Of a stretch of 13,602 nucleotides of DNA, positions 6,380 to 13,129 are shown piece by piece (position 1 is the stretch's first letter; each line of letters starts with the position of its first letter). Source of the stretch: Betaproteobacteria bacterium (GTDB taxonomy: Bacteria > Pseudomonadota > Gammaproteobacteria > Burkholderiales > Rhodocyclaceae); contig JAPTVL010000007.1 of assembly GCA_028065725.1 (NCBI GenBank), forward strand, positions 1-13,602. Reading direction: 5' to 3'. The notes beneath the pieces were generated by a model that was given only the letters and a program-made list of their open reading frames with translations, was not told the origin of the DNA and did no database searches. The translations under genes were made by a program, and so were the position numbers.

Positions 6380-6772
6380 TCCATTGCGCGGCAGGCCCGG
6401 CATGCATGCTGGGGTGTGGCGCGGCGCCGCAAGGCGCCTTTCGGCGGTCGCTGTGCCGCGCCCCATCGACGATCTCCGCCGACGCGCATCCAGTGATGCC
6501 TATCGCGACCGCCTTGAGCCGGCGCCGTCCCGGACCTGGGGGTCAACGCCAGAGCATGCACTACGAGGGACTGGCGCCGATGCCCGAATGGCCCGCTCAG
6601 TTGTGCTCATCGCCACACCGATGCAAAGCAATCGCAACACCCAGGTCATCGCCGGCCTGGCGTTCCTGCTCTTTCCCGCGATCTTTGCGACGATCGGGCG
6701 GCCGTCGGCCATTGCATCGCACTCGCATCGGAGCGATATTCTCAAGTCGTTGAGGTTTGGCGGCGCGCCGAC
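6380..6772. other. Gap without a recognisable gene between mazF and the IS3 element
   Basis: This 393-bp stretch has several overlapping ORFs on both strands but none with a good ribosome-binding site or a family I recognise. One plus-strand frame from about 6590 could encode a short peptide with a hydrophobic segment (VIAGLAFLLFPAIFATIG). It has no Shine-Dalgarno and runs into the IS3 end, so I do not call it. The stretch may be a remnant of a gene cut by the IS3 element. Confidence 0.4.
6423..6441 (+). terminator. Possible terminator of the mazEF-like operon
   Basis: GGCGCC (6423-6428) pairs with GGCGCC (6433-6438) across a GCAA tetraloop, 44 nt after the toxin stop, and is followed by only TTT. 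The T-run is short, so it would be weak as an intrinsic terminator. Confidence 0.35.
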
Positions 6773-6835
6773 TGACCTTGCCCGCGAAAAACGTATCCCT
6801 TGCTGAGTGATTCAATCCAAGCAAGGAGAACGGAA

Positions 6836-7132
6836 ATGACGAAGACGACAAGGCGGGCGCGGTACACGCTCGAGTTCAAGCAAGAGGCCGTGCGGCTGGT
6901 CGAGGGTGGCCAGAGCATCGCGGCGGCAGCGCGCACACTGGGCGTGGTGGATCAGACGCTGTTCAACTGGGTCAAAGCCCACCGGCAAGGCAAGCTCAAG
7001 GGGGCTGACAGCAAGGTCGTCAGCGCCGAGCAGATGGAGATCAGTCGGCTGCGGGCCGAGTTGGCGCGTGTGAAGATGGAGCGCGACATCCTGGGAAAAG
7101 CGACGGCGTACTTCGCAAAGGCAGCGAAGTGA
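6836..7132 (+). CDS. IS3-family transposase OrfA
   Basis: The 98-residue protein has a helix-turn-helix of the IS3 OrfA type (about residues 11-50, including TLEFKQEAVRLVEGG and TLFNWVKAH) and a leucine-zipper-like coiled coil (about 65-90). It binds the element ends and pairs with the catalytic OrfB. The start follows AAGGAG (6823-6828). The stop overlaps the GTG of orfB (GTGA at 7129-7132) in the -1 frame. An A-AAA-G run at 7096-7100 in the overlap of open frames could allow -1 frameshifting to an OrfAB fusion, as in many IS3 elements. OrfA itself is intact, but OrfB is broken, so the element cannot move unaided. Confidence 0.93.
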   Translation: MTKTTRRARYTLEFKQEAVRLVEGGQSIAAAARTLGVVDQTLFNWVKAHRQGKLKGADSKVVSAEQMEISRLRAELARVKMERDILGKATAYFAKAAK

Positions 7133-7850
7133 AGTACGCCTTCATTGAGCGCCACCGGCGCGTGTGGCCGATCTCGGTGCAGTGCCGGGTGCTGGAGGTC
7201 AGCGTGGCTGGCTACCACGCGCACGTCGTGCGGGCCGCCAGCACGGCCCAGCGACGCCATCTCAGCGACGATGCGCTGCTGGTGCATATCAAGGCCATCC
7301 ACGCCGAGACCCGCGGTGGCTACGGCTGGCCCAGGACGTGGAAAGAACTGCTGGCCAGGGGCATCCGAGTCGGCAAGGAGCGGGTGCAAAAGCTCATGCA
7401 GTTGCACGGCATCCGCGCCAAGGGCAAGCGGCGCTTCAAGGTCACCACCGACAGCAATCATGACTTCCCGATTGCCCCCAACCTGCTTGACCGGCAGTTC
7501 ACCGTGGCCGAGCCCGACAAAGTCTGGGCGGGCGACATCACCTACATCCACACCGACGAAGGCTGGCTGTTCCTGGCCGTGGTCATCGACCTGTTCAGCC
7601 GCCAGGTGGTGGGCTGGAGCCTGCGAGCCGACATGACGCGCGACATCGTCATCGACGCCCTGCGCATGGCTTGGTTCAAGCGCCATCCGAGCAAGCAGGC
7701 CGGGCTGATCTTCCACAGCGACCGCGGCAGCCAGTACGCTGCCAAGGACTTCCGCGACGTCCTGACCGAGTACGGCATCACCGCGTCGATGAGTCGTCGT
7801 GGCAATTGTTGGGTCAACGCTTGCAGCGAAACGCTGTTCGGGTCATTGAA
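7129..7850 (+). pseudogene. IS3-family transposase OrfB, 5' part, disrupted by IS21
   Basis: The frame starts at a GTG overlapping the orfA stop and encodes the integrase-like catalytic domain: D136 in AGDITYIH, D198 in FHSDRGSQY and E234 in ACSETLFGS, giving the DD35E spacing of the family. The N-terminal HTH_21-like part (RGGYGWPR) is also present. Six codons after E234 the IS21-family element enters, at 7851. The frame then continues by chance to 8007. Joining 7129-7850 to 10598-10772 gives 299 codons with no shift and reads LFGSLKVERLHGQRF across the junction, so the gene was intact before the insertion. The usual CWDNA motif reads CWVNA here. Confidence 0.92.
7845..7850 (+). repeat. Target-site duplication (ATTGAA), left copy
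   Basis: ATTGAA lies directly before the left end of the IS21-family element and is repeated directly after its right end (10592-10597). Removing the element and one copy restores the orfB frame. Confidence 0.85.
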
Positions 7851-7856
7851 TGCGCA

Positions 7857-7921
7857 TTTCAGCGATCGTGGACGCCTGTTTCAGTCTGATCGTGGACGGC
7901 GTTTCAGCGCGATCGTGGACG
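7857..7921 (+). repeat. Left-end tandem transposase-binding repeats (3 units)
   Basis: Units at 7857-7874, 7879-7898 and 7902-7921 share TTTCAG and GATCGTGGACG with a 22-23 bp period. A fourth unit in the opposite orientation lies at 7964-7983. They are the likely binding sites of IstA. Confidence 0.8.
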
Positions 7922-7972
7922 CGCCGGGGGTGCGCGCAAGCGATGGGTTCAATGTATCTCAGTCGTCCACGA

Positions 7973-8119
7973 TCAGCCTGAAACGGCCATCGCGAAGTGC
8001 TGGGTGATGGTCTGCTTCGCAGCCTTATCCACGGCGGCGGACGGCGCTTGCGACGGACCGGCCGCCGCGGTGGATAAGGCGTGTTCGGCGACGTGGCGGC
8101 GGAGGTTCGGGGTGGTCAT
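7973..8119 (-). CDS. Small ORF (48 aa) overlapping the istB stop codon
   Basis: On the minus strand an ATG at 8119 overlaps the istB stop in an ATGA junction. The frame runs for 48 codons, begins [21 protein letters not shown] and stops at 7973, inside the inverted terminal-repeat unit. Its codon positions look GC-rich like its neighbours. It has no membrane segment or motif I know. The coupling-style overlap makes translation possible. Against it, the stretch also contains a long hairpin (8022-8080), which may be the real function of this DNA. IS21 elements normally carry only istA and istB. Confidence 0.3.
   Translation of the reverse strand: MTTPNLRRHVAEHALSTAAAGPSQAPSAAVDKAAKQTITQHFAMAVSG
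8022..8080 (-). terminator. Long hairpin downstream of istB
   Basis: The 19-nt arm 8022-8040 (GCCTTATCC plus a GC-rich part) pairs with 8062-8080 with a single mismatch, leaving a 21-nt loop. It lies 36 nt past the istB stop, between the gene and the left element end, so it may end transcription or protect the transposase mRNA. No T-run follows on the minus strand. Confidence 0.5.
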
Positions 8120-8853
8120 TGGTCTTTGTCCTTCTCGCGCAGCGATTGGCCTTTGAGCTCAATCTTGTGGCTGCTGTGCACGATGCGGTCGAGGATCGCG
8201 TCAGCCAGCGTGGGGTCGTCGAGGTAGGCGTGCCAGGCCTTGACGGGGAGCTGGCTGGTGATCAGCGTGGAGCGGCTGCCGACGCGGTCGTCGAGCAGTT
8301 CGAGCAGGTCGTTGCGCTCGGCAGCGCCCATGGGCGAGATCGCGAAGTCGTCGATCAGCAGCAGGTCGAGCTTGGCCAGTTGCGTCATGCGGCGCGCGTA
8401 GCTGCCGTCGCCGTGGGCGACCTGCAGTTCGTCGAACAGGCGCGCGGCGCGCGTGTACAGCACCGTGAAGCCCGAGCGCGCGGCCTGATGCGCCAGGGCG
8501 CAGCCCAGCCAAGTCTTGCCGCAGCCGGTGGCGCCGGTGATGAGCAGGTTCTGCGCGTGGCGCAACCAGTCGCCGCCGGCCAGGTTGGCGATGAGATGGC
8601 GATCCAGGCCGCGGCTGGCACGCCAGTTGATGTCCTCCACGCAGGCGGCGCCGACCTTGAGCTTGGCGGCCTTGAGCAGGCGCTGCATGCGGCGGTCGTC
8701 ACGCCAGGCGATCTCGCTCTGCACGAGCAGCGTGAGCCTCTCGTCGAAGCCCAGCGCGGCCGCCGCCGTGCTGCTGGCCTGGTCCGTCAAGGCGTGGACC
8801 ATGCCGTCCAGGCGCAGCTCGCGCAGTTGGTTCAGGGTGTGTTCATTCAACAT
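8116..8853 (-). CDS. istB: IstB-like ATPase, transposition helper of IS21
   Basis: The 245-residue AAA+-type ATPase, related to DnaC, assists IstA in choosing and capturing the target. It has Walker A GATGCGKT (107-114) and Walker B LLLIDD (164-169), followed by the [19 protein letters not shown] stretch and the [20 protein letters not shown] stretch (about 205-224) typical of IstB. The ATG at 8853 lies 12 nt after the istA stop and follows GGAGAGGA, so the two genes form one operon. Length and motifs are normal, with no sign of damage. The stop codon overlaps the start of a possible 48-aa ORF. Confidence 0.96.
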   Translation of the reverse strand: MLNEHTLNQLRELRLDGMVHALTDQASSTAAAALGFDERLTLLVQSEIAWRDDRRMQRLLKAAKLKVGAACVEDINWRASRGLDRHLIANLAGGDWLRHAQNLLITGATGCGKTWLGCALAHQAARSGFTVLYTRAARLFDELQVAHGDGSYARRMTQLAKLDLLLIDDFAISPMGAAERNDLLELLDDRVGSRSTLITSQLPVKAWHAYLDDPTLADAILDRIVHSSHKIELKGQSLREKDKDQ

Positions 8854-8865
8854 CGTTCCTCTCCG

Positions 8866-10410
8866 TCAGTGGTGGTAGTAATCGGCGCCGCGCACGTTCT
8901 CGTGCTCGGGCAAGGCGGTGGACGCCGCGGTGGGGGGCGAGGCGTGCTGGCGATCGAGCCCGCTCTTGAGGATCGAGGCCACGCTGCGGTAGGTCGGCGA
9001 GCGGATCGCCAGCGCCCTGGTGCAGGCGGCTTCCAGGCGCGCCGGCGTGTACTCGCGCGCCAGGCGCTTGAGTCCCAGGCAGGCGCGGTAGCCCTGCTCG
9101 GGATGCGGGCGGTGCTCGAGCTGCCAGGTCACGACGCCGGCGGCGGCCACGCCGATGCGCCGCCCCCAGGCGATGAGCTTGGCCGGGGTCCATTCCAGGT
9201 GCGCGCGGTGCGACGCTGGCATGTGCTCAGGGATGGTGGTGTGGTGGCCGCGGCGGGTGTCCAGGGCATGGCAGGCCACGCGCTGGTTGGCGTGGAAGAT
9301 CTCCAGCAGCCCGGCACCCATGCGCATCTCGACCGCGCCGCCGACCAGTCGGTGCGGCACGCTGTAGTAATGGCCCTCGAACTCAACGTGATAGTCGACG
9401 TTGACCTTGGCCTGCTTCCAACTGCCAATCGCATAGCGCGTGGCCGGCAGCGGCGAGAGCGCGGGGGCGTCGAGCGCCAGGAAGGCCTCGCGCCGGCAGC
9501 CGGGAAGCTTCTGGAACGGGCGCAGGTTCAGATCGGCAATGAGTTCGGCGATCGCCGCATTGAGTTCGACCAGGCTGAAGAAGCGGCGGTTGCGCAGCCG
9601 CGCCAGAATCCAGCGCTCCACCAGCAACACCGCACCCTCGACCTTGGGCTTATCCCTCGGATGTGCCGGGCGCGCGGCCAGCAGCGCGCAGCCGTAATGG
9701 TTGGCGAACTCCTCGTAGGTGCGGTTGGGCAGCGGGTCGTAGTTGTCGGGGTGCTTGATCAGGGCGCGCGCCTGGTCGGGCACGATCAGCCGCGGCACGC
9801 CGCCGAAGAACTCCAGCGCCTGAACTTGAGCGCCGATCCAGTCGGCGGTGGTCTGGCGCGGCGTGGCGCAGGCGTAGGTGTAGCTCGACGCCCCCAGCGT
9901 GGCCACGAAGATCTGTGCGGCGCTGATCTCGCCGGTGGTCGCGTCGATGATCGGCACCGTCTGCCCGGCGTAGTCGACGAACAGCTTCTCGCCGGCCACA
10001 TGTACCTGGCGCATCGAGCGCTTGAGGCTCTGGGCCCACTCGCGGTACTTGATGCAAAAGCTCGTGTACTTGTAGGCCAGCGCATTGCCCTGGGCGTACT
10101 CCTCCCACAGCAGCAGGAGCGTCACGCCAGGGCGCTTGATCTCTTGGTGGATGGCGGCGAAATCGGGGGTGAGCTGATAGCTGGCGCGCGGCACCGGCGG
10201 GCGGTACAACCGCCCCTCCAGCTCGGCGTCGCTCAGCGTCTGGGCCACTGCCCAGTCCACCCCGGCCACGCGGGCCAGCGACACGTACTTGCCCACCACG
10301 CTCTTGGACATCTTGAGCGCGCGGGCCACCTCGCTGTAGGTCAACCCAGCCTGCAGGTGCAGGCGTAATGCCTCTCGGATCTGGCGCATCGTGATTCTTG
10401 TTGTGGGCAT
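8866..10410 (-). CDS. istA: IS21-family transposase IstA
   Basis: The 514-residue transposase binds the repeated sites at the element ends and catalyses strand transfer. An N-terminal helix-turn-helix (about residues 9-45, LRLHLQAGLTYSEVARALKM) precedes an integrase-type catalytic core: D146 in FVDYAG, D212 in VPDQARALI and E258 in KPKVEGAV, giving the long D-D-E spacing of the family. A C-terminal DUF/Mu-transposase-like beta region (about 345-385, WKQAKVNVDYHVEFEGHYYSVP) follows. The start at 10410 has a weak ribosome-binding site; M8 is an alternative. The promoter is expected between the right-end repeats and 10410. IstB follows after 12 nt. Confidence 0.96.
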   Translation of the reverse strand: MPTTRITMRQIREALRLHLQAGLTYSEVARALKMSKSVVGKYVSLARVAGVDWAVAQTLSDAELEGRLYRPPVPRASYQLTPDFAAIHQEIKRPGVTLLLLWEEYAQGNALAYKYTSFCIKYREWAQSLKRSMRQVHVAGEKLFVDYAGQTVPIIDATTGEISAAQIFVATLGASSYTYACATPRQTTADWIGAQVQALEFFGGVPRLIVPDQARALIKHPDNYDPLPNRTYEEFANHYGCALLAARPAHPRDKPKVEGAVLLVERWILARLRNRRFFSLVELNAAIAELIADLNLRPFQKLPGCRREAFLALDAPALSPLPATRYAIGSWKQAKVNVDYHVEFEGHYYSVPHRLVGGAVEMRMGAGLLEIFHANQRVACHALDTRRGHHTTIPEHMPASHRAHLEWTPAKLIAWGRRIGVAAAGVVTWQLEHRPHPEQGYRACLGLKRLAREYTPARLEAACTRALAIRSPTYRSVASILKSGLDRQHASPPTAASTALPEHENVRGADYYHH

Positions 10411-10474
10411 CGGCGTCGCTCGAAAAAAGCGACCAGCCTAGGCCCGGTCAAGGGATCACTTGCACGCCCCCGAT

Positions 10475-10585
10475 CGTCCACGATCACGCTGAAACAGCGT
10501 CCACGATCAGTCTGAAACGCCGTCCACGATCACGCTGAAATCGCGTCCACGATCAGCCTGAAATGCCGTCCACGATGGGCTGAAA
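10475..10585 (-). repeat. Right-end tandem transposase-binding repeats (5 units, 23-bp period)
   Basis: Five copies of CGTCCACGATC...CTGAAA begin at 10475, 10498, 10521, 10544 and 10567, exactly 23 bp apart. The outermost lacks one base and ends at 10585, just inside the element end. About two helical turns per unit would put IstA protomers on one face of the DNA. Confidence 0.85.
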
Positions 10586-10591
10586 TACGCA

Positions 10592-10597
10592 ATTGAA
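10592..10597 (+). repeat. Target-site duplication (ATTGAA), right copy
   Basis: This is the second copy of the 6-bp direct repeat flanking the IS21-family element; see 7845-7850. Confidence 0.85.
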
Positions 10598-10772
10598 GGT
10601 GGAGCGGTTGCATGGGCAGCGCTTCAAGACACGGCGCCAGGCGATGGACGAAGTCGTCGCCTGGATGCTCTGGTACAACCGCACCCGGCTGCACTCAACG
10701 CTGGCCTATGTCAGCCCGATGCGCTTCGAAGAAAACTGGCTCGCCAACCAACCCCGGCAAGCCAGTGCATGA
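10598..10772 (+). pseudogene. IS3-family transposase OrfB, 3' part
   Basis: This is the continuation of the interrupted orfB. It encodes VERLHGQRFKTRRQAMDEVV, the WYNRTRLHSTLAY stretch with the YN-R-H-S-L pattern typical of the end of IS3 OrfB, and the C-terminus up to the TGA at 10770-10772. It has no start signal of its own in this frame, although an ATG at 10612 in a different frame starts a chance ORF. Confidence 0.9.
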
Positions 10773-10805
10773 GTCGGCTATGGGATACGAATTCCAGGGG
10801 CAAGG

Positions 10806-11234
10806 TCACTGCAAGGCTTTTGCAGGAGAGAGGATCTGGATCCCTGAGCTTTGCAGTGTCTGCGACAACACCAGCAAATCACTGTCGCCCGTGACCAGAT
10901 AGTTGGCCTTTGCAGCCAGGGCGGCGTGGATGAAGGCATCATCGTCGGGGTCGCGACAAAATGTCTGCCCGGACAGCTCTTGCGGCACATCCACCCAAAG
11001 GGCCACGGCATCGAGGTCGTGCAGCAGGGCCTGGCGCATTTCCATGGAAACGTAGCGATCAAACTTGGGCAGCCAAAGCCGCTGCTTGAGTTCGGCAAAG
11101 GTCGGCTGGGTGAACACCGGCAGGCCGTCTTGGACCACCAGTCTGGTCAGTCGCGCCGGAGCGCCAGTTCGGGTGAGTACGCCGCTGATCCAGACATTGG
11201 TGTCGACGACCACCACCGGCCCAGCGCGTCGCAT
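10806..11234 (-). CDS. PIN-domain toxin (putative ribonuclease)
   Basis: The 142-residue protein belongs to the PIN-domain toxins that cleave RNA with a metal-binding acidic cluster. Visible are VVVDTNVWISG (D11), TFAELKQRL in the first half, FCRDPDDDAFIHAAL and YLVTGDSDLL, which supply the conserved D, E, D and D. It lies 7 nt after the antitoxin stop. A GTG at 11252, overlapping the antitoxin, is an alternative start and has the better-placed purine stretch (GAGGAC). The stop codon is the TGA of the IS3 terminal repeat (TGACCTTG), so the last residues of the original protein may have been replaced. All catalytic motifs remain, so activity is plausible. Confidence 0.88.
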   Translation of the reverse strand: MRRAGPVVVVDTNVWISGVLTRTGAPARLTRLVVQDGLPVFTQPTFAELKQRLWLPKFDRYVSMEMRQALLHDLDAVALWVDVPQELSGQTFCRDPDDDAFIHAALAAKANYLVTGDSDLLVLSQTLQSSGIQILSPAKALQ

Positions 11235-11241
11235 GGGCGGC

Positions 11242-11505
11242 TCAGTCCGCACCCGAGCTGTCCTCGGCCAGCAAGGCGGCCAAACTCTCCGGGGTCAGTC
11301 CAGCGCGCTCTACGGCCGCCGCGCTGGCATCCATTGTCTTGAGCAAACGATCGGCATAGAACGTGCGCATGGCTTCGTAGTCTTGCGCGCTGACCATGAC
11401 GCCAACCACCCGATCACGACGCAGTACACGCACGGGGGCACGCTGGGCTTGATCAAGGAATTCGCCAAAGTGCGTCTTGGCGTCATTGGCGGTGAAGGTT
11501 TGCAT
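11242..11505 (-). CDS. Phd/YefM-type antitoxin
   Basis: The 87-residue protein begins MQTFTANDAKTHFGEFLDQA, the standard Phd/YefM N-terminal DNA-binding fold, followed by VRVLRRDRVVGVMVSAQDYE. The less conserved C-terminal tail (to AEDSSGAD) is where such antitoxins wrap around their toxin. The ATG at 11505 follows CGGAGCG. The toxin gene comes directly after it. Only about 34 bp separate the start from the left end of the IS5 fragment, so the native promoter and operator may have been displaced or altered. Pairing of a Phd-type antitoxin with a PIN toxin is a known combination. Confidence 0.9.
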   Translation of the reverse strand: MQTFTANDAKTHFGEFLDQAQRAPVRVLRRDRVVGVMVSAQDYEAMRTFYADRLLKTMDASAAAVERAGLTPESLAALLAEDSSGAD

Positions 11506-11539
11506 GGCATCGCTCCGAAAATGCAGACTCGATGGCTAA

Positions 11540-12127
11540 GGAACCTCTGCAAAAGTCAGCCGCATGAGTGCCTCGTACGTTGAATTCAAATGAAGCAAAT
11601 CAGCCTTGCTGCCACCGGATTTGAGCTTGCACCGAAGCGCACACGCAAGCGGGAATTTCTCGACGAGATGGACCAAGTGATCCCTTGGTCTGAGCTGCTC
11701 GCCTTGATCGCTCCGCACGCCCCGAGCGGCAAGACCGGACGACCGCCGTTTGCACCCGAGATCATGCTGCGTATTCACCTGCTGCAGCAGTTCTTCGGCC
11801 ACTCCGACCCGGCGATGGAAGAGGCCCTGCACGACATCCCGCTGTACCGCGAGTTTGCCCGGCTCGACGTGGGCATCACGCGCCTGCCTGACGAGAGCAC
11901 CATCCTGCGCTTTCGCCACCTGCTCGAAGCGCACGACCTGGGTCCGCAGATCCTCGCCGCCGTCAACGCCGTGCTGTCGCAGCGTGGCCTGCTGCTCAAG
12001 ACCGGCACCGTGGTCGATGCCACCCTGATTGCCGCGCCCAGTTCCACCAAGAACAGCACGGGCGCACGCGACCCCGAGATGCACCAGACCAAGAAGGGCA
12101 ACCAGTGGCACTTTGGCATGAAAGCAC
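11540..12127 (+). mobile_element. IS5-family insertion sequence, right part lost
   Basis: The left end starts GGAACCTCTGCAAAAGTC at 11540 and is directly preceded by CTAA, the typical 4-bp target of IS5-type elements. The transposase gene starts at 11590 but breaks off around 12127, where the sequence changes to the leader of the membrane-protein gene. The right end and second target copy are absent. Confidence 0.75.
11590..12126 (+). pseudogene. IS5-family transposase, 3' truncated
   Basis: About 179 residues remain. They start MKQISLAATGFELAPKRTRK and include the DUF772-type region GRPPFAPEIMLRIHLLQQFF, SDPAMEEALHDI and the catalytic-domain start GTVVDATLIAAPSSTKN, which supplies the first acidic residue, then DPEMHQTKKGNQWHFGMKA. 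In intact relatives the latter continues into HIGVD; here it changes to LQTGAPTM. The second and third acidic residues and the C-terminal half are missing, so no transposition activity is expected. The frame does not stop at the break but runs through the membrane-protein gene to 12921. Confidence 0.9.
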
Positions 12128-12147
12128 TGCAAACTGGAGCGCCCACG

Positions 12148-12921
12148 ATGCCCATCCAACTCGCAGCGCAACCCGCATCCTCGTCACCCCCATCGCGGCT
12201 GTGCCGCCTGCGCGCCCTGCGCGACATCCTGCTCGTGCTGTGCTGGACCGACGCCACGGCCGGCCAGCGCCTCCGCCAGGCGCTGCAACAGCGCTTTGCA
12301 CGGCGTGGCCAATCGCCCAGGGGGGCCCGTCGCATGGCCGGCGTGCGTCTGGCTGCCGCTCTGGGCGTCACAACCTTGTTCGCTCCCTGGCTGGTCCTGG
12401 CCGCGGCCCTGGGCAGTGCGGCCCTGCTCTCCCATGCACCCGGGATGAGCCGGGCATGCCTGCTGCTGGCGTTCGCCCTGGTCGGACTCTACGGCCGCGG
12501 CATCCTGCACCTCGGCCGGGACGATGCCTGGCGCAAGTCGGTGTTCCGCGCCAGCGGCCATGATCTGCAGGCCCTGCCCCTGGAATCCACCCTGAGGCTG
12601 CTGCAGCCCCAGGCCCTGGGGGGCGAGGCGCTGCGCCACTGGCGATGCGCCCGGCGCTGGGCCTGGACGACGGTGGCGCTGCTGGCGGGACTGGCCTGGG
12701 GACTGGCCCGGGGCGTGGGCTGGGCCCTGGCCCACCGGCCTGCGCACGGCTGCCTCGCCCTGCCCTGGCTGCTGGGCACGGCGCTGGGGCTGGCGGTCTG
12801 GCTGCCCACCCGCTACGACCACCATGTGGGCCTGGCCTTGGGCCTGAGCCTGGATGCGACCGAAACAGCCGAAGCCGAAGCCGCCGCGGCCGTTCAAGCG
12901 CCCCCGGACGCTGCGCGCTGA
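12148..12921 (+). CDS. Four-helix membrane protein of unknown function, copy 2
   Basis: The ATG at 12148 follows CTGGAG by about 8 nt, the same initiation signal as the paralogue at 2195. The 257-residue product has a soluble N-terminus (about 60 residues, with VLCWTD at 30-35), then hydrophobic segments at about 66-94, 102-120, 171-195 and 201-219, and an alanine- and glutamate-rich tail. Motifs shared with copy 1 are VL-x-WTD, TLF-x-PW, YG-x-G-(I/V)-L and the helix plan. The loop between helices 2 and 3 is longer here. About 20 bp upstream the truncated IS5 transposase ends in the same reading frame, so a 443-residue fusion is also encoded; I regard the 12148 start as native. The 71-aa partner gene follows 208 nt later. 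The function is unknown. Confidence 0.72.
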   Translation: MPIQLAAQPASSSPPSRLCRLRALRDILLVLCWTDATAGQRLRQALQQRFARRGQSPRGARRMAGVRLAAALGVTTLFAPWLVLAAALGSAALLSHAPGMSRACLLLAFALVGLYGRGILHLGRDDAWRKSVFRASGHDLQALPLESTLRLLQPQALGGEALRHWRCARRWAWTTVALLAGLAWGLARGVGWALAHRPAHGCLALPWLLGTALGLAVWLPTRYDHHVGLALGLSLDATETAEAEAAAAVQAPPDAAR

Positions 12922-12968
12922 ATCGAGGCGCTCATCCACCCTCTGCATCACAGAGCATGTCCTTCGAC

Positions 12969-13129
12969 TTGCACCGGCACCTGGCGCCTGTAAGATCGTT
13001 CCATCGTCACGTCGACAAGGCCCTTCTCAGCCGCGCAGATCCTGAACCGACCGCCCCCTGCGGTCCCACGCTTGGAGCCACGCACACCCTTCGTGCGTGC
13101 GCAATGTCCAGCGCCTTCAGGAGATTCCC
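12969..13129 (+). promoter_or_regulatory. Promoter and structured leader of the 71-aa gene, copy 2
   Basis: A -35 TTGCAC (12969-12974) and -10 TAAGAT (12991-12996) are 16 bp apart. The ~125-nt leader holds hairpin A, GACCGC (13049-13054) with GCGGTC (13060-13065), loop CCCCT, and hairpin B, CACGCAC (13079-13085) with GTGCGTG (13093-13099), loop ACCCTTC. CAGGAG lies just before the ATG. Compared with copy 1 the second pair of hairpin A changes from G-C to A-T on both arms, and the block around hairpin B is nearly identical over about 25 nt. This is the better-supported promoter of the two copies. Confidence 0.55.

Larger units (their letters stand above)
7851..10591 (-). mobile_element. IS21-family insertion sequence, complete (2,741 bp)
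   Basis: The element carries istA and istB on the minus strand and is flanked by the 6-bp duplication ATTGAA. Its ends read TGCGCATTTCAGC on the left and, reverse-complemented, TGCGTATTTCAGC on the right. Both ends carry tandem copies of a ~20-bp repeat (consensus TTTCAG, three or four variable bases, ATCGTGGACG), as expected for the multiple transposase-binding sites of this family. Both genes look intact, so the element may be active. Confidence 0.93.
6773..10808 (+). mobile_element. IS3-family insertion sequence, interrupted by an IS21-family element
   Basis: Imperfect 27-bp terminal inverted repeats bound the element: 6773-6799 and the reverse complement of 10782-10808. The outer 11 bp (TGACCTTGCCC) and inner 8 bp (CGTATCCC) are identical, about 22 of 27 positions in all. 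Without the nested element and one copy of its target duplication the IS would be about 1,289 bp, the usual size for the family. No short direct repeat flanks it (GAC to the left, CTG to the right), which hints at a rearrangement after insertion. Confidence 0.88.

Noticed and set aside
6590..6806. Small plus-strand membrane peptide before the IS3 element
   Set aside because: It has one hydrophobic stretch but no ribosome-binding site, no known family, and its end lies inside the IS3 terminal repeat.
7851..8007. C-terminal extension of OrfB in the IS21 end
   Set aside because: The frame simply runs on into the IS21 terminal repeats. The true orfB C-terminus is found at 10598-10772.
8119..10368. 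749-codon plus-strand ORF
   Set aside because: It lies antisense to istA and istB and crosses both genes; it is a GC-driven shadow frame.
10475..10585. CRISPR-like array
   Set aside because: The period is only 23 bp with 3-4 variable bases, no real spacers and no cas genes. The units sit at the end of an IS21 element and match its other end, so they are transposase-binding repeats.
10612..10902. 96-codon plus-strand ORF
   Set aside because: It lies in another frame of the orfB 3' part and the IS3 end, and runs antisense into the PIN toxin gene.
12184..12951. 255-codon minus-strand ORF rich in glutamine and glycine
   Set aside because: It is antisense to the copy-2 membrane protein, which has a ribosome-binding site and a paralogue.
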